DNA of 64,000 nt from Streptomyces sp. CB02009 (GTDB lineage: Bacteria > Actinomycetota > Actinomycetes > Streptomycetales > Streptomycetaceae): positions 169,168-233,167 of the forward strand of contig NZ_LIVV01000002.1 of assembly GCF_001905825.1 (NCBI RefSeq). The letters are read 5' to 3'. Each line of letters opens with the position of its first letter. The stretch's first letter is position 1. Shown here in pieces: positions 8,160-16,648 of this stretch. The notes beneath the pieces were generated by a model, which searched no databases, had not been told where the DNA came from, and saw nothing but the letters and a program-made list of their open reading frames with translations. A program made the translations under genes and the position numbers.

Positions 8160-9101
8160 TCACAGGCAGAGCTTCGCCTCGTGCTCCGCGTGCCCCACCG
8201 GCTCCAGCTGGAAGGTGCAGTGCTCCACGTCGAAGTGCGAGCCCAGGCAGCCCTGGAGGGAGTGCAGCATCTTCTCGTGCCCGACCGAGTCGAGCGCGCC
8301 CTGGTCCACCACCACGTGCGCCGAGAGCACCGGCATCCCCGAGGTGATCGTCCAGGCGTGCAGGTCGTGGACGTCCTCGACGCCCGGCAGGGCCAGGATG
8401 TGGGCCCGTACCTCCGTCATGTCGACGCCCTTGGGGGCGGCCTCCAGGAGGACGTCGAGCGTCTCGCGCAGCAGCTTGACCGTACGGGGGACGATCATCA
8501 GGCCGATCAGGATCGAGGCGATCGGGTCGGCGTACTGCCAGCCCGTGACCAGGATGATGCCGGCCGCGACGATCACGGTGACGGAGCCCAGCGCGTCCGC
8601 GAGCACTTCCAGGTACGCACCCCGGACGTTGAGGCTGTCCTTCTGGCCCCGCATGAGCAGCGACAGCGAGATCACGTTGGCGACCAGACCGACGGCCGCG
8701 ACCGCGATCGCCAGACCACCCTTGGTCTCGGCCGGTTCGAGGAACCGCTGGATCGCCTCGTACAGCACGTAGCCGCCGACGCCGAGGAGCAGGAGGCAGT
8801 TGGCGAGCGCCGCGAGGATCTCGGCCCGCGCGAAGCCGAAGGTGCGGTTGCCCGAGGGGGGCCGGTTGGCGAAGTGGATCGCCAGCAGCGCCATCGCGAG
8901 GCCGACCGCGTCGGTCGCCATGTGCGCCGCGTCGGCGATCAGCGCGAGCGAGTCGGAGAGGACGCCGCCGATGATTTCGATCACCATCACGGAGAGCGTG
9001 ATGCCGAGCGCGATGCGCAGCCGGTTCTTGTACGCGGCCCCGGCCGTACCCGTCGGCGCAGGGCCGCCGTGACTGTGCCCGTGGTCGTGTCCAGCCCCCA
9101 T
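8160..9101 (-). CDS. Cation diffusion facilitator (CzcD/ZitB-type) transporter
   Basis: A 313-aa membrane protein with a His-rich N-terminus (MGAGHDHGHSHGG), six predicted membrane segments (ALGITLSVMVIEIIGGVLSD is the first) and the cytoplasmic C-terminal domain. The metal-site residues are seen in SLALIADAAHMATDAVG (D-H-D pattern, TM2) and in VLADALGSVTVIV (TM5). It probably exports Zn(II) or Co(II) from the cytoplasm by proton antiport. The start at 9101 has GGAGG 7 nt upstream; the longer in-frame extension is not conserved. A short inverted repeat about 75 bp upstream could bind a metal sensor. Confidence 0.93.
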   Translation of the reverse strand: MGAGHDHGHSHGGPAPTGTAGAAYKNRLRIALGITLSVMVIEIIGGVLSDSLALIADAAHMATDAVGLAMALLAIHFANRPPSGNRTFGFARAEILAALANCLLLLGVGGYVLYEAIQRFLEPAETKGGLAIAVAAVGLVANVISLSLLMRGQKDSLNVRGAYLEVLADALGSVTVIVAAGIILVTGWQYADPIASILIGLMIVPRTVKLLRETLDVLLEAAPKGVDMTEVRAHILALPGVEDVHDLHAWTITSGMPVLSAHVVVDQGALDSVGHEKMLHSLQGCLGSHFDVEHCTFQLEPVGHAEHEAKLCL

Positions 9102-9537
9102 GGCTTGGCCTCCAGATCGTCTGTTCGCAGGTGCCCCGAGTCGCAAGTCAACTACGGGTGGGGGGTATGTGCAACACGGTACTGAACACCGTTGTCATAT
9201 GCTCTGACCTGCGGCGATGTATTCCGGACCGTCGATGGCGGGAAGGTGCCGCCGGGACCCGGGCCGGGGCACCGGCCGGGGGCCCCGCCGGAGGCCGCGA
9301 CCGTCGTTTTGTGAGGCGGGCCGCCGATCGCCCATGATGATCTCCACGGACCGCCCGCACCCGTGCGGACACGGGTGGGCCCGGGGGAGTCCGGCCCGCG
9401 AAGCCTCGGTGAACTCATGCTCGGTTTCATCCGATAGCCTCAGCCGACGTGTCGCCGCCCCGTGCCGGGCCGCACCGCCGCGCCGGGCCGCCATGGGTTC
9501 CGCCGGCCCCTCCGTCAGCTCCAAGGAGTGAGTTCGT
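9102..9537. other. Intergenic region between divergent transporter and phospholipid-operon genes
   Basis: A 436-bp divergent region. It holds an interrupted inverted repeat ACGGT-7nt-ACCGT (9176-9192) on the transporter side and a hairpin CACCCGTG-CGGA-CACGGGTG (9358-9377). A possible -10 TAGCCT (9437-9442) faces the operon. AAGGAG (9523-9528) is the ribosome binding site for the unusual CTG start at 9538. No convincing ORF fills the gap. Confidence 0.4.
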
Positions 9538-11328
9538 CTGTCGACCGCCATCCTCACCGGCCCGCCGGCACCCGGATCCTCGCTCGACGGAGATCTGCGG
9601 TCGCTCGGCTTCGACGTCCGGACCGCAGCCGGCCCCGATGAGACCGGGGCCCTGCTCGCCGAGGTCCCCGCGGGTGAGCGCGTCGCGCTCGTCGACCCCC
9701 GGTTCGTGGGCCATGTGCACGCGCTGCGCCTCGCCCTCACCGACCCCCGGTTCCCCGCGGCCGCCGCACCCGGCGCGCTGACCGTGCAGAACGGGGCCCG
9801 CCCCGCGCTCGCCCGCGCCCTGACCGCCGCCGCGGCCCCCGGCGCCGACGATCTCACCGGGACGCTCGCCGACGCCCTCGACGCCGACGGCGTCGCCGTG
9901 CACCGGCCCCCGCTCGGCACCCTCGTCGCCACCGTGCCCACCGACGCCGAGGCCCGCCACCGGGCCCGCGCCGCCGTGGACGCCGTCGACGACGAGGCCG
10001 TACGCCTCCGCTCCGCCGTGAAGGCCCACGACGGCTTCTTCACCACCTTCTTCATCAGCCCGTACTCGCGCTACATCGCCCGCTGGTGCGCGCGCCGCGG
10101 CCTGACCCCCAACCAGGTCACCACCGCCTCGCTGCTCACCGCGCTGATCGCGGCCGGCTGCGCGGCGACCGGCGAGCGCGGCGGCTACATCGCCGCCGGC
10201 GTCCTGCTCCTCGTCTCCTTCGTCCTCGACTGCACCGACGGGCAGCTCGCCCGGTACGCGCTGAAGTACTCGACGATGGGCGCCTGGCTCGACGCCACCT
10301 TCGACCGCGCCAAGGAGTACGCCTTCTACGCCGGCCTCGCCCTCGGCGCGGCCCGCAACGGCGACGACGTCTGGGCGCTCGCGCTCGGCGCGATGATCCT
10401 GATGACCTGCCGGCACGTGGTCGACTTCTCGTTCAACGAGGCGAACCACGACGCCACGGCCAACACCAGCCCCACCGCGGCCCTCTCCGACCGGCTCGAC
10501 AGCCTCGGCTGGACCGTCTGGGCCCGCCGGATGATCATCCTGCCGATCGGCGAGCGCTGGGCCATGATCGCGGTCCTCACCGCCGTCACCACCCCGCGGA
10601 TCGTCTTCTGGGCCCTGATCATCGGCTGCGCCTTCGGCGCCTGCTACACGACGGCGGGGCGCGTCCTGCGCTCCCTGACCCGCAAGGCGAAGCGCACCGA
10701 CCGGGCCGCCCAGGCCCTGGCGGACCTCGCGGACTCCGGCCCGCTCGCCGCGCTGGTGAACCGCGTCCTCGGCCGCACCGGCATCCTGATGCTGCCGCCG
10801 CTGGTCCTCGCGGTGATCGCCACGGGCGCGATGCTCTCCGCGGCCCTCAGCCGCCCCTTCGGCTCCGAGCAGACCGTCGTCGCCGCCGTCTTCTACGTCG
10901 TGTTCGCCGGCGCGGCCGTCGCCCGCCCCCTCAAGGGCGCCCTCGACTGGCTGCTCCCGCCGCTCTTCCGGGCCGCCGAGTACGGCACGATCCTGATCCT
11001 CGCGGCCCGCTCCGAGGTGAACGGGGCGTTGCCCGCGGCCTACGGACTGGTGGCCGCCGTCGCCTACCATCACTACGACACGGTGTACCGCATCCGCGGC
11101 GGCACCGGCGCGCCGCCCACGTGGCTGGTGCGCACGATCGGCGGTCACGAGGGCCGCACGTTGCTGGTGACCGTCCTCGCCGCCCTGCTGGCGAGCCGTG
11201 GCAACGACTTCACCCTGGCGCTCACCGCCCTGGCGGTCACCATCGCGCTGGTGGTGCTCGTGGAGTCCATCCGTTTCTGGGTGTCCTCCGGAGCACCTGC
11301 CGTACATGACGAAGGAGAAACAGCATGA
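9538..11328 (+). CDS. DUF5941 / CDP-alcohol phosphatidyltransferase membrane protein (probable CTG start)
   Basis: An integral membrane enzyme of about 596 aa. An N-terminal soluble nucleotidyltransferase-like region (about 1-150) is followed by a CDP-alcohol phosphotransferase domain with the complete motif DCTDGQLAR-8-G-3-D-3-D (D231, D234, D252, D256), and then a DUF5941-type multi-span C-terminus. Such enzymes transfer a phospho-alcohol from CDP-alcohol to an acceptor at the membrane. The in-frame sequence is coding back to a TGA at 9529-9531. The only start codon placed correctly after AAGGAG (9 nt spacing) is CTG 9538, giving (M)STAILTGPPAPG; the first GTG (9706) would cut 56 coding residues. 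Its stop overlaps the next ATG (ATGA). First gene of the 9.5-16.5 kb operon. Confidence 0.88.
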   Translation: MSTAILTGPPAPGSSLDGDLRSLGFDVRTAAGPDETGALLAEVPAGERVALVDPRFVGHVHALRLALTDPRFPAAAAPGALTVQNGARPALARALTAAAAPGADDLTGTLADALDADGVAVHRPPLGTLVATVPTDAEARHRARAAVDAVDDEAVRLRSAVKAHDGFFTTFFISPYSRYIARWCARRGLTPNQVTTASLLTALIAAGCAATGERGGYIAAGVLLLVSFVLDCTDGQLARYALKYSTMGAWLDATFDRAKEYAFYAGLALGAARNGDDVWALALGAMILMTCRHVVDFSFNEANHDATANTSPTAALSDRLDSLGWTVWARRMIILPIGERWAMIAVLTAVTTPRIVFWALIIGCAFGACYTTAGRVLRSLTRKAKRTDRAAQALADLADSGPLAALVNRVLGRTGILMLPPLVLAVIATGAMLSAALSRPFGSEQTVVAAVFYVVFAGAAVARPLKGALDWLLPPLFRAAEYGTILILAARSEVNGALPAAYGLVAAVAYHHYDTVYRIRGGTGAPPTWLVRTIGGHEGRTLLVTVLAALLASRGNDFTLALTALAVTIALVVLVESIRFWVSSGAPAVHDEGETA

Positions 11329-12062
11329 TCGGTCTCGTTCTGGCAGCCGGTGCCGGACGGCGTCTGCGCCCCTACACCGACACGCTTCCGAAGGCCCTCG
11401 TGCCTGTCGACGGCGAGACCACGATTCTCGACGGGACGCTGAAGAACTTCGCCGAGATCGGCCTCACCGAGGTCGCGATCGTCGTCGGCTACCGCAAGGA
11501 GGCCGTCTACGACCGCAAGGAGGCCCTCGAGGCGAAGTACGGCCTCACGATCACCCTCGTCGACAACGACAAGGCCGAGGAGTGGAACAACGCCTACTCC
11601 CTGTGGTGCGCCCGTGAGGTCCTCAAGCGCGGTGTGATCCTCGCCAACGGCGACACCGTCCACCCGGTCTCCGTCGAGAAGACCCTGCTCGCCGCCCGCG
11701 GCGACGGCAAGAAGATCATCCTCGCCCTCGACACGGTGAAGAACCTCGCCGACGAGGAGATGAAGGTCATCACCGCCGAGGGCAAGGGCGTCCAGCGCAT
11801 CACCAAGCTGATGGACCCGGCCACCGCCACCGGCGAGTACATCGGTGTCACCCTCATCGAGGCCGAGGCCGCCGAGGAGCTCGCCGACGCCCTCAAGGCC
11901 ACCTTCGAGCGCGACCCCGACCTGTACTACGAGGACGGCTACCAGGAGCTGGTCAACCGCGGCTTCACCGTCGACGTCGAGCCCATCGGTGACGTCAAGT
12001 GGGTCGAGATCGACAACCACGACGACCTCGCGAAGGGCCGTGAGATCGCGTGCCAGTACTGA
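11325..12062 (+). CDS. NTP transferase / CTP:phosphoalcohol cytidylyltransferase-like protein
   Basis: A 245-aa sugar-nucleotidyltransferase-fold enzyme. The N-terminal signature LAAGAGRRLRPYTDTLPKAL (about residues 6-25) binds the nucleoside triphosphate, and ANGDTVHP supplies the metal-binding Asp region. Relatives include phosphocholine and L-myo-inositol-1-phosphate cytidylyltransferases. Between two CDP-alcohol phosphotransferase genes, its most likely job is to make the CDP-activated alcohol they use. It is translationally coupled to the preceding gene (ATGA) and overlaps the following one by 13 bp. The substrate alcohol is an inference from context. Confidence 0.88.
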   Translation: MIGLVLAAGAGRRLRPYTDTLPKALVPVDGETTILDGTLKNFAEIGLTEVAIVVGYRKEAVYDRKEALEAKYGLTITLVDNDKAEEWNNAYSLWCAREVLKRGVILANGDTVHPVSVEKTLLAARGDGKKIILALDTVKNLADEEMKVITAEGKGVQRITKLMDPATATGEYIGVTLIEAEAAEELADALKATFERDPDLYYEDGYQELVNRGFTVDVEPIGDVKWVEIDNHDDLAKGREIACQY

Positions 12063-13111
12063 CCCGACTGATCCCCTCACCGGTCGTCGTCGACATCCGC
12101 AGGGGAGCGCTGGACGACCTGTCCGCGCTCCTCGCGGACCAGCGGATCTCCAGCAACGGCAAGATCGCCGTCGCGATCAGCAGCGGCTCGGGCCTCAAGC
12201 TGCGTGACCACTTCGCGCCCGAGCTGCCCGGCGCCGACTGGTACCCGGTCTCCGGCGGCACCATCGACGAGGCCGTGAAGCTCGCCGACGCCATGCGCGG
12301 CAAGCGGTACGACGCCGTGGTCGCCCTCGGCGGCGGCAAGATCATCGACGTGACGAAGTACGCGGCGGCCCGGGTCGGGCTGCCGCTGGTGGCGATCGCC
12401 ACCAACCTCTCGCACGACGGGATCTGCTCCCCGATCTCGACCCTGGACAACGACAACGGCCGGGGTTCGTACGGTGTGCCCACCCCGATCGCCCTGCTCA
12501 TCGACCTGGACGTGATCAGGGACGCGCCGGTCCGCTTCGTGCGCTCCGGCATCGGCGACGCGATCTCCAACCTCTCCGCCATCGCCGACTGGGAGCTCTC
12601 CCACGAGGTGACCGGCGAGCCCGTCGACGGCCTCGCGGCCGCGATGGCCCGCAGCGCCGGAGAGGCCGTGCTCCGCCACCCCGGCGGCGTCGGCGACGAC
12701 GACTTCCTCGTCACCCTCTCCGAGGGTCTGGTGATGTCCGGCATCGCCATGTCGATCAGCGGGGACAGCCGCCCCTCCTCGGGCGCCTGCCACGAGATCA
12801 GCCACGCCTTCGACCTGCTCTTCCCGGCCCGCGCCGCCAGCCACGGCGAGCAGTGCGGCCTCGGCGCGGCCTTCGCGATGCACCTGCGCGGAGCCCACGA
12901 GGGATCCGGGCAGATGGTCGAGACGCTGCGCCGGCACGGGCTTCCCGTCACGCCGGAGGAGATGGGCTTCAGCGTGGACGAGTTCGTCCAGGCGGTGTCC
13001 TTCGCCCCGCAGACCAGGCCGGGCCGCTTCACCATCCTCGAACACCTCGACCTGTCCGACGACCAGATCAGGGACGCGTACGCCGACTATGCCAAAGCCA
13101 TCGGTAGCTGA
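12050..13111 (+). CDS. sn-Glycerol-1-phosphate dehydrogenase-like iron/zinc alcohol dehydrogenase
   Basis: A 353-aa member of the G1PDH/AraM (EgsA) branch of the iron-containing alcohol dehydrogenase fold. The glycine-rich nucleotide motif VVALGGGKIIDVTKY (about 95-109), NLSHDGICSPIS, and the metal-site histidine region GACHEISHAFD are visible, with a further His at SHGEQCG. Enzymes of this type reduce dihydroxyacetone phosphate to glycerol-1-phosphate with NAD(P)H. G1P is the archaeal lipid stereoisomer and is rare in bacteria. The operon suggests the phosphoalcohol made here is activated by the upstream nucleotidyltransferase. A different polyol phosphate cannot be excluded. Confidence 0.85.
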   Translation: MPVLTRLIPSPVVVDIRRGALDDLSALLADQRISSNGKIAVAISSGSGLKLRDHFAPELPGADWYPVSGGTIDEAVKLADAMRGKRYDAVVALGGGKIIDVTKYAAARVGLPLVAIATNLSHDGICSPISTLDNDNGRGSYGVPTPIALLIDLDVIRDAPVRFVRSGIGDAISNLSAIADWELSHEVTGEPVDGLAAAMARSAGEAVLRHPGGVGDDDFLVTLSEGLVMSGIAMSISGDSRPSSGACHEISHAFDLLFPARAASHGEQCGLGAAFAMHLRGAHEGSGQMVETLRRHGLPVTPEEMGFSVDEFVQAVSFAPQTRPGRFTILEHLDLSDDQIRDAYADYAKAIGS

Positions 13112-13868
13112 GCTCCGCCCGGTCGTCCACCCCCCGGGTGTGAAGGACCGGCGCAGCGGGGAGCACTGGGGCGGCCGCCTGTACATGCGGGAGATCTCGC
13201 TCAGGATCACCCGGCGGCTCGTCGGCACCAGGATCACGCCGAACCAGCTCACGTACGTGATGACCCTCGCGGGCGTCCTCGCGGCACCGGCCCTGCTGGT
13301 GCCCGGGATCCCCGGGGCGCTGCTCGGCGCCCTCATGGTCCAGCTCTACCTGCTGCTCGACTGCGTCGACGGCGAGGTGGCGCGCTGGAAGAAGCAGTTC
13401 TCGCTGTCCGGCGTGTACCTGGACCGGGTCGGCGCCTACCTGTGCGACGCGGCGGTGCTCGTCGGCTTCGGCCTGCGCGCCGCCGACCTGTGGGGCTCGG
13501 GCCGGATCGACTGGCTCTGGGCCTTCCTCGGCACCCTGGCCGCCCTCGGCGCCATCCTGATCAAGGCCGAGACCGACCTCGTCGGTGTCGCCCGGCACCA
13601 GGGCGGTCTGCCGCCGGTCAAGGAGGCGGCCTCCGAGCCGCGCTCCTCCGGCATGGCGCTGGCCCGCCGGGCGGCCGGCGCGCTGAAGTTCCACCGGCTC
13701 GTCCTCGGGATCGAGGCCTCGCTGCTGATCGTGGTCCTGGCGATCGCGGACCAGATCAGGGGCGACCTCTTCTTCACCCGTCTCGGTGTCGCCGTCCTCG
13801 CCGGCATCGCGCTGCTCCAGACCGTGCTGCACCTCGTGTCGATCATGGTTTCGAGCAGGCTGAAGTGA
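13089..13868 (+). CDS. CDP-alcohol phosphatidyltransferase family protein lacking the fourth motif Asp
   Basis: A 259-aa membrane protein with about six hydrophobic segments. The CDP-alcohol motif is DCVDGEVAR-8-G-3-D-3-A: Asp91, Asp94 and Asp112 are present, but the position of the fourth Asp, proposed catalytic base in the family, is Ala116. The next Asp is four residues further (D120). Either catalysis differs, or this is a partner of the complete enzyme encoded at the start of the operon. It overlaps the upstream gene by 23 bp, and its stop overlaps a GTGA before the glycosyltransferase. Confidence 0.85.
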   Translation: MPKPSVAELRPVVHPPGVKDRRSGEHWGGRLYMREISLRITRRLVGTRITPNQLTYVMTLAGVLAAPALLVPGIPGALLGALMVQLYLLLDCVDGEVARWKKQFSLSGVYLDRVGAYLCDAAVLVGFGLRAADLWGSGRIDWLWAFLGTLAALGAILIKAETDLVGVARHQGGLPPVKEAASEPRSSGMALARRAAGALKFHRLVLGIEASLLIVVLAIADQIRGDLFFTRLGVAVLAGIALLQTVLHLVSIMVSSRLK

Positions 13869-13876
13869 GGCCGGCC

Positions 13877-14761
13877 GTGAGCACGCCGCTCAGGGTGGGA
13901 GCCGTCGTCATCACGATGGGCGACCGCCCCGGCGACCTGCGCGCGCTGATCGACTCGGTCGCCGCGCAGGAGGGCGACCGCATCGAGGTCGTCGTCGTCG
14001 GGCAGGGCACCCCGGTCTCCGGGGTGCCCGACTGGGTGCGGACCGTCGACCTGCCGGAGAACGTCGGCATCCCCGCCGGCCGGAACGTCGGCATCGAGGC
14101 CTTCGGGCCCGGCGGCACCGACGTCGACGTCCTGCTCTTCCTGGACGACGACGGGCGGCTCGCGCACACGGACACCGCCGAGCTGGTCCGGCAGGCCTTC
14201 ACCGCCGATCCGCGCCTCGGCATCATCACCTTCCGGATCGCCGATCCGGAGACCGGGGTCACCCAGCGCCGGCACGTGCCGAGGCTCCGTGCCTCCGACC
14301 CGGCGCGCTCCTCGCGGGTGACCACCTTCCTCGGCGGCGCCAACGCCGTCCGCACCAAGGTGTTCGCCGAAGTCGGCGATCTGCCGGGCGAGTTCTTCTA
14401 CGCGCACGAGGAGACCGACCTCGCCTGGCGCGCGCTCGACGCCGACTGGATGATCGACTACCGTGCGGACATGGTGCTGTTGCACCCCACCACAGCCCCC
14501 TCCCGGCACGCCTCGTACCACTTCAACGTGGCCCGCAACCGAGTCTGGCTGGCACGCCGCAATCTGCCCGCGCCCCTGGTGCCGGTGTATCTCGGCGTCT
14601 GGCTCCTGTTCACCCTGGCCCGTCGGCCCTCGCTGTCCGCGCTGAAGGCGTGGTCCGGCGGATTCCGCGAAGGCTGGAAGACCCCCTGCGGACCGCGCCG
14701 CCCCATGAGGTGGCGTACGGTGTGGCGGCTGACCCGGCTGGGTCGCCCCCCGGTCGTCTGA
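13877..14761 (+). CDS. Glycosyltransferase family 2
   Basis: A 294-aa GT-A fold glycosyltransferase. VGAVVITMGDRPGDLRALI is the N-terminal nucleotide-binding strand, VLLFLDDDGRL carries the DXD-type metal site, and FFYAHEETDLAWRA contains the acceptor-side ED-like motif. A hydrophobic stretch near 235-250 may associate it with the membrane. I start at GTG 13877, preceded by GAGG with 6-nt spacing; a GTG overlapping the previous stop (13865) is the alternative. It probably adds a sugar to the lipid or polymer made by this operon before export. Confidence 0.88.
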   Translation: MSTPLRVGAVVITMGDRPGDLRALIDSVAAQEGDRIEVVVVGQGTPVSGVPDWVRTVDLPENVGIPAGRNVGIEAFGPGGTDVDVLLFLDDDGRLAHTDTAELVRQAFTADPRLGIITFRIADPETGVTQRRHVPRLRASDPARSSRVTTFLGGANAVRTKVFAEVGDLPGEFFYAHEETDLAWRALDADWMIDYRADMVLLHPTTAPSRHASYHFNVARNRVWLARRNLPAPLVPVYLGVWLLFTLARRPSLSALKAWSGGFREGWKTPCGPRRPMRWRTVWRLTRLGRPPVV

Positions 14762-14810
14762 CATCGTGGTACCGACGTGCCGCGCATCTTGAACACGAAA
14801 GTTTCGACTT

Positions 14811-15740
14811 GTGAGTGACACACAGCAGGGCGGGGCGGTCGCGACGAGCGCGCCCCCGTCCGTCGACGAGGGCCTCACGCCGGCCGCGCTGGCCGCGAAG
14901 TACGGCCTCTCGGTCAGCGGCGCCAGGCCCGGACTGTTCGAGTACGTCCGTGAGCTGTGGAGCCGCCGCCACTTCATCATGGCCTTCTCGTCGGCGAAGC
15001 TGACCGCCCAGTACAGCCAGGCCAAGCTCGGCCAGGTGTGGCAGGTGGCGACCCCGCTGCTGAACGCCCTGGTCTACTACCTGATCTTCGGGCTCATCCT
15101 GGGTGCCAGCCAGGGGATGTCCAAGGACGTGTACATCCCGTTCCTGGTCACCGGCATCTTCGTGTTCACCTTCACCCAGAGCTCGGTCATGGCCGGCGTC
15201 CGGGCGATCTCCGGGAACCTGGGCCTGGTGAGGGCCCTGCACTTCCCGCGGGCCTCCCTGCCGATCTCCTTCTCGCTCCAGCAGCTCCAGCAGCTGCTGT
15301 ACTCGATGATCGTGCTCGTGGCGATCGTGGTCTCGTTCGGCAGCTACCCCTCCCTCCGGTGGCTGCTGGTGATCCCGGGACTGTTCCTGCAGTTCGTGTT
15401 CAACGTCGGTCTGGCCATGATCATGGCGAGGATGGGTTCGAAGACCCCCGACCTGGCCCAGCTGATGCCGTTCGTGATGCGCACCTGGATGTACGCGTCC
15501 GGCGTGATGTTCTCGCTCCGCACGATGCTGGCCGACAAGCCGGCGTGGATCGGCGACATCCTCATGTACAACCCGGCGGCCATCTACATGGACCTGATCC
15601 GGTACGCGCTGATCGACGGCTACGGCTCCGAGAACCTGCCGGCGCACGTCTGGATGACCGCGCTCGCCTGGGCCCTCGTCTTCGGCATCGGCGGCTTCGT
15701 CTACTTCTGGAAGGCCGAGGAGAGGTACGGCCGTGGCTGA
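14811..15740 (+). CDS. ABC-2 type polysaccharide/teichoic-acid exporter permease (TagG/Wzm-like)
   Basis: A 309-aa permease with an N-terminal amphipathic region, FEYVRELWSRRHFI as the membrane entry helix and six hydrophobic segments (ALVYYLIFGLILGASQG is the first). The start is GTG 14811. The stop overlaps the ATPase gene by 8 bp. Together they form a Wzm-Wzt or TagGH type transporter that moves lipid-linked glycans, teichoic acids or similar phosphopolymers across the membrane. This is the export step implied for the upstream biosynthetic genes. Confidence 0.9.
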   Translation: MSDTQQGGAVATSAPPSVDEGLTPAALAAKYGLSVSGARPGLFEYVRELWSRRHFIMAFSSAKLTAQYSQAKLGQVWQVATPLLNALVYYLIFGLILGASQGMSKDVYIPFLVTGIFVFTFTQSSVMAGVRAISGNLGLVRALHFPRASLPISFSLQQLQQLLYSMIVLVAIVVSFGSYPSLRWLLVIPGLFLQFVFNVGLAMIMARMGSKTPDLAQLMPFVMRTWMYASGVMFSLRTMLADKPAWIGDILMYNPAAIYMDLIRYALIDGYGSENLPAHVWMTALAWALVFGIGGFVYFWKAEERYGRG

Positions 15741-16530
15741 CACCGGCACGAACACCAAGCGGTCCGACGTTCCCACCGTCATCTGCGACGACGTCCACAT
15801 CGTCTACCGGGTCAACACCGGTGGCGGCGGCAAGGGCAGCGCCACGGCGGCGCTCAGCCGGATCGTCGGCCGCGGCAAGGCCGAGGTCAACCGGGGCGTC
15901 CGCAAGGTCCACGCGGTCCGCGGCGTCACCTTCACCGCCTACCGCGGCGAGGCCATCGGCCTGATCGGCTCCAACGGCTCCGGCAAGTCCACGCTCCTGC
16001 GCGCCGTCGCCGGGCTGCTCCCCACCGAGAGCGGCAAGGTCTTCACGGACGGCCAGCCCTCGCTCCTGGGCGTCAACGCGGCCCTCATGAACGACCTCAC
16101 GGGTGAGCGCAACGTGATCCTGGGCGGTCTCGCCATGGGCATGAGCCGCGAGGAGGTGCGCGAGCGCTACGAGGGCATCGTCGACTTCTCCGGGATCAAC
16201 GAGAAGGGCGACTTCATCAGCCTGCCCATGCGCACGTACTCCTCCGGCATGGGAGCCCGGCTCCGCTTCGCCATCGCGGCCGCCAAGAACCACGACGTCC
16301 TCCTCATCGACGAGGCGCTGGCGACCGGTGACCGCAAGTTCCAGATCCGCTCCGAGGAGCGCATCCGCGAACTCCGCAAGGAGGCCGGCACGGTCTTCCT
16401 GGTGAGCCACAGCAACAAGTCCATCCGGGACACCTGCGACCGGGTGCTCTGGCTGGAGAAGGGGCAGCTCCTGATGGACGGCCCCACGGACGAGGTCCTC
16501 AAGGCGTACGAGCGGGAGACCGCCCGCTGA
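15733..16530 (+). CDS. ABC transporter ATP-binding protein (TagH/Wzt-like)
   Basis: A 265-aa ATPase. Walker A is GSNGSGKS (residues 79-86), the signature region is YSSGMGARLRFA and Walker B is DVLLIDEAL, followed by the H-loop FLVSHSNKS. A roughly 40-residue insert near the N-terminus (GGGGKGSATAAL region) is typical of the TagH/Wzt branch, while the extra C-terminal substrate-binding domain of long Wzt proteins is absent. The start is GTG, overlapping the permease gene. A strong terminator follows, closing the operon. Confidence 0.92.
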   Translation: MADTGTNTKRSDVPTVICDDVHIVYRVNTGGGGKGSATAALSRIVGRGKAEVNRGVRKVHAVRGVTFTAYRGEAIGLIGSNGSGKSTLLRAVAGLLPTESGKVFTDGQPSLLGVNAALMNDLTGERNVILGGLAMGMSREEVRERYEGIVDFSGINEKGDFISLPMRTYSSGMGARLRFAIAAAKNHDVLLIDEALATGDRKFQIRSEERIRELRKEAGTVFLVSHSNKSIRDTCDRVLWLEKGQLLMDGPTDEVLKAYERETAR

Positions 16531-16552
16531 TTCCGGGCCCCGCAGTGCCCCC

Positions 16553-16589
16553 CCGCCCCCGCCCTGACCGGTGGGGGCGGTTCCGTTTT
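16553..16589 (+). terminator. Intrinsic terminator closing the 9.5-16.5 kb operon
   Basis: CCGCCCCC (16553-16560) pairs with GGGGGCGG (16573-16580), and TTCCGTTTT follows. It lies 22 bp after the ABC ATPase stop codon. Confidence 0.75.
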
Positions 16590-16613
16590 CCGCGCGTCGT
16601 GCCGCCACCCGGA

Positions 16614-16632
16614 ATGTTCATGCTGGCAACAT
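16614..16632. promoter_or_regulatory. Possible TetR operator (interrupted inverted repeat)
   Basis: ATGTT-9nt-AACAT lies 16 bp upstream of the TetR-family start codon at 16649, a position consistent with autoregulation. The arms are only 5 bp, so the call is tentative. Confidence 0.3.
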
Positions 16633-16648
16633 CGGGCAGGATATGCCC

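Noticed and set aside
9195..10055. A 286-codon minus-strand ORF over the start of the DUF5941 gene
   Set aside because: Ser/Ala/Arg-rich shadow of the coding strand without homology features.
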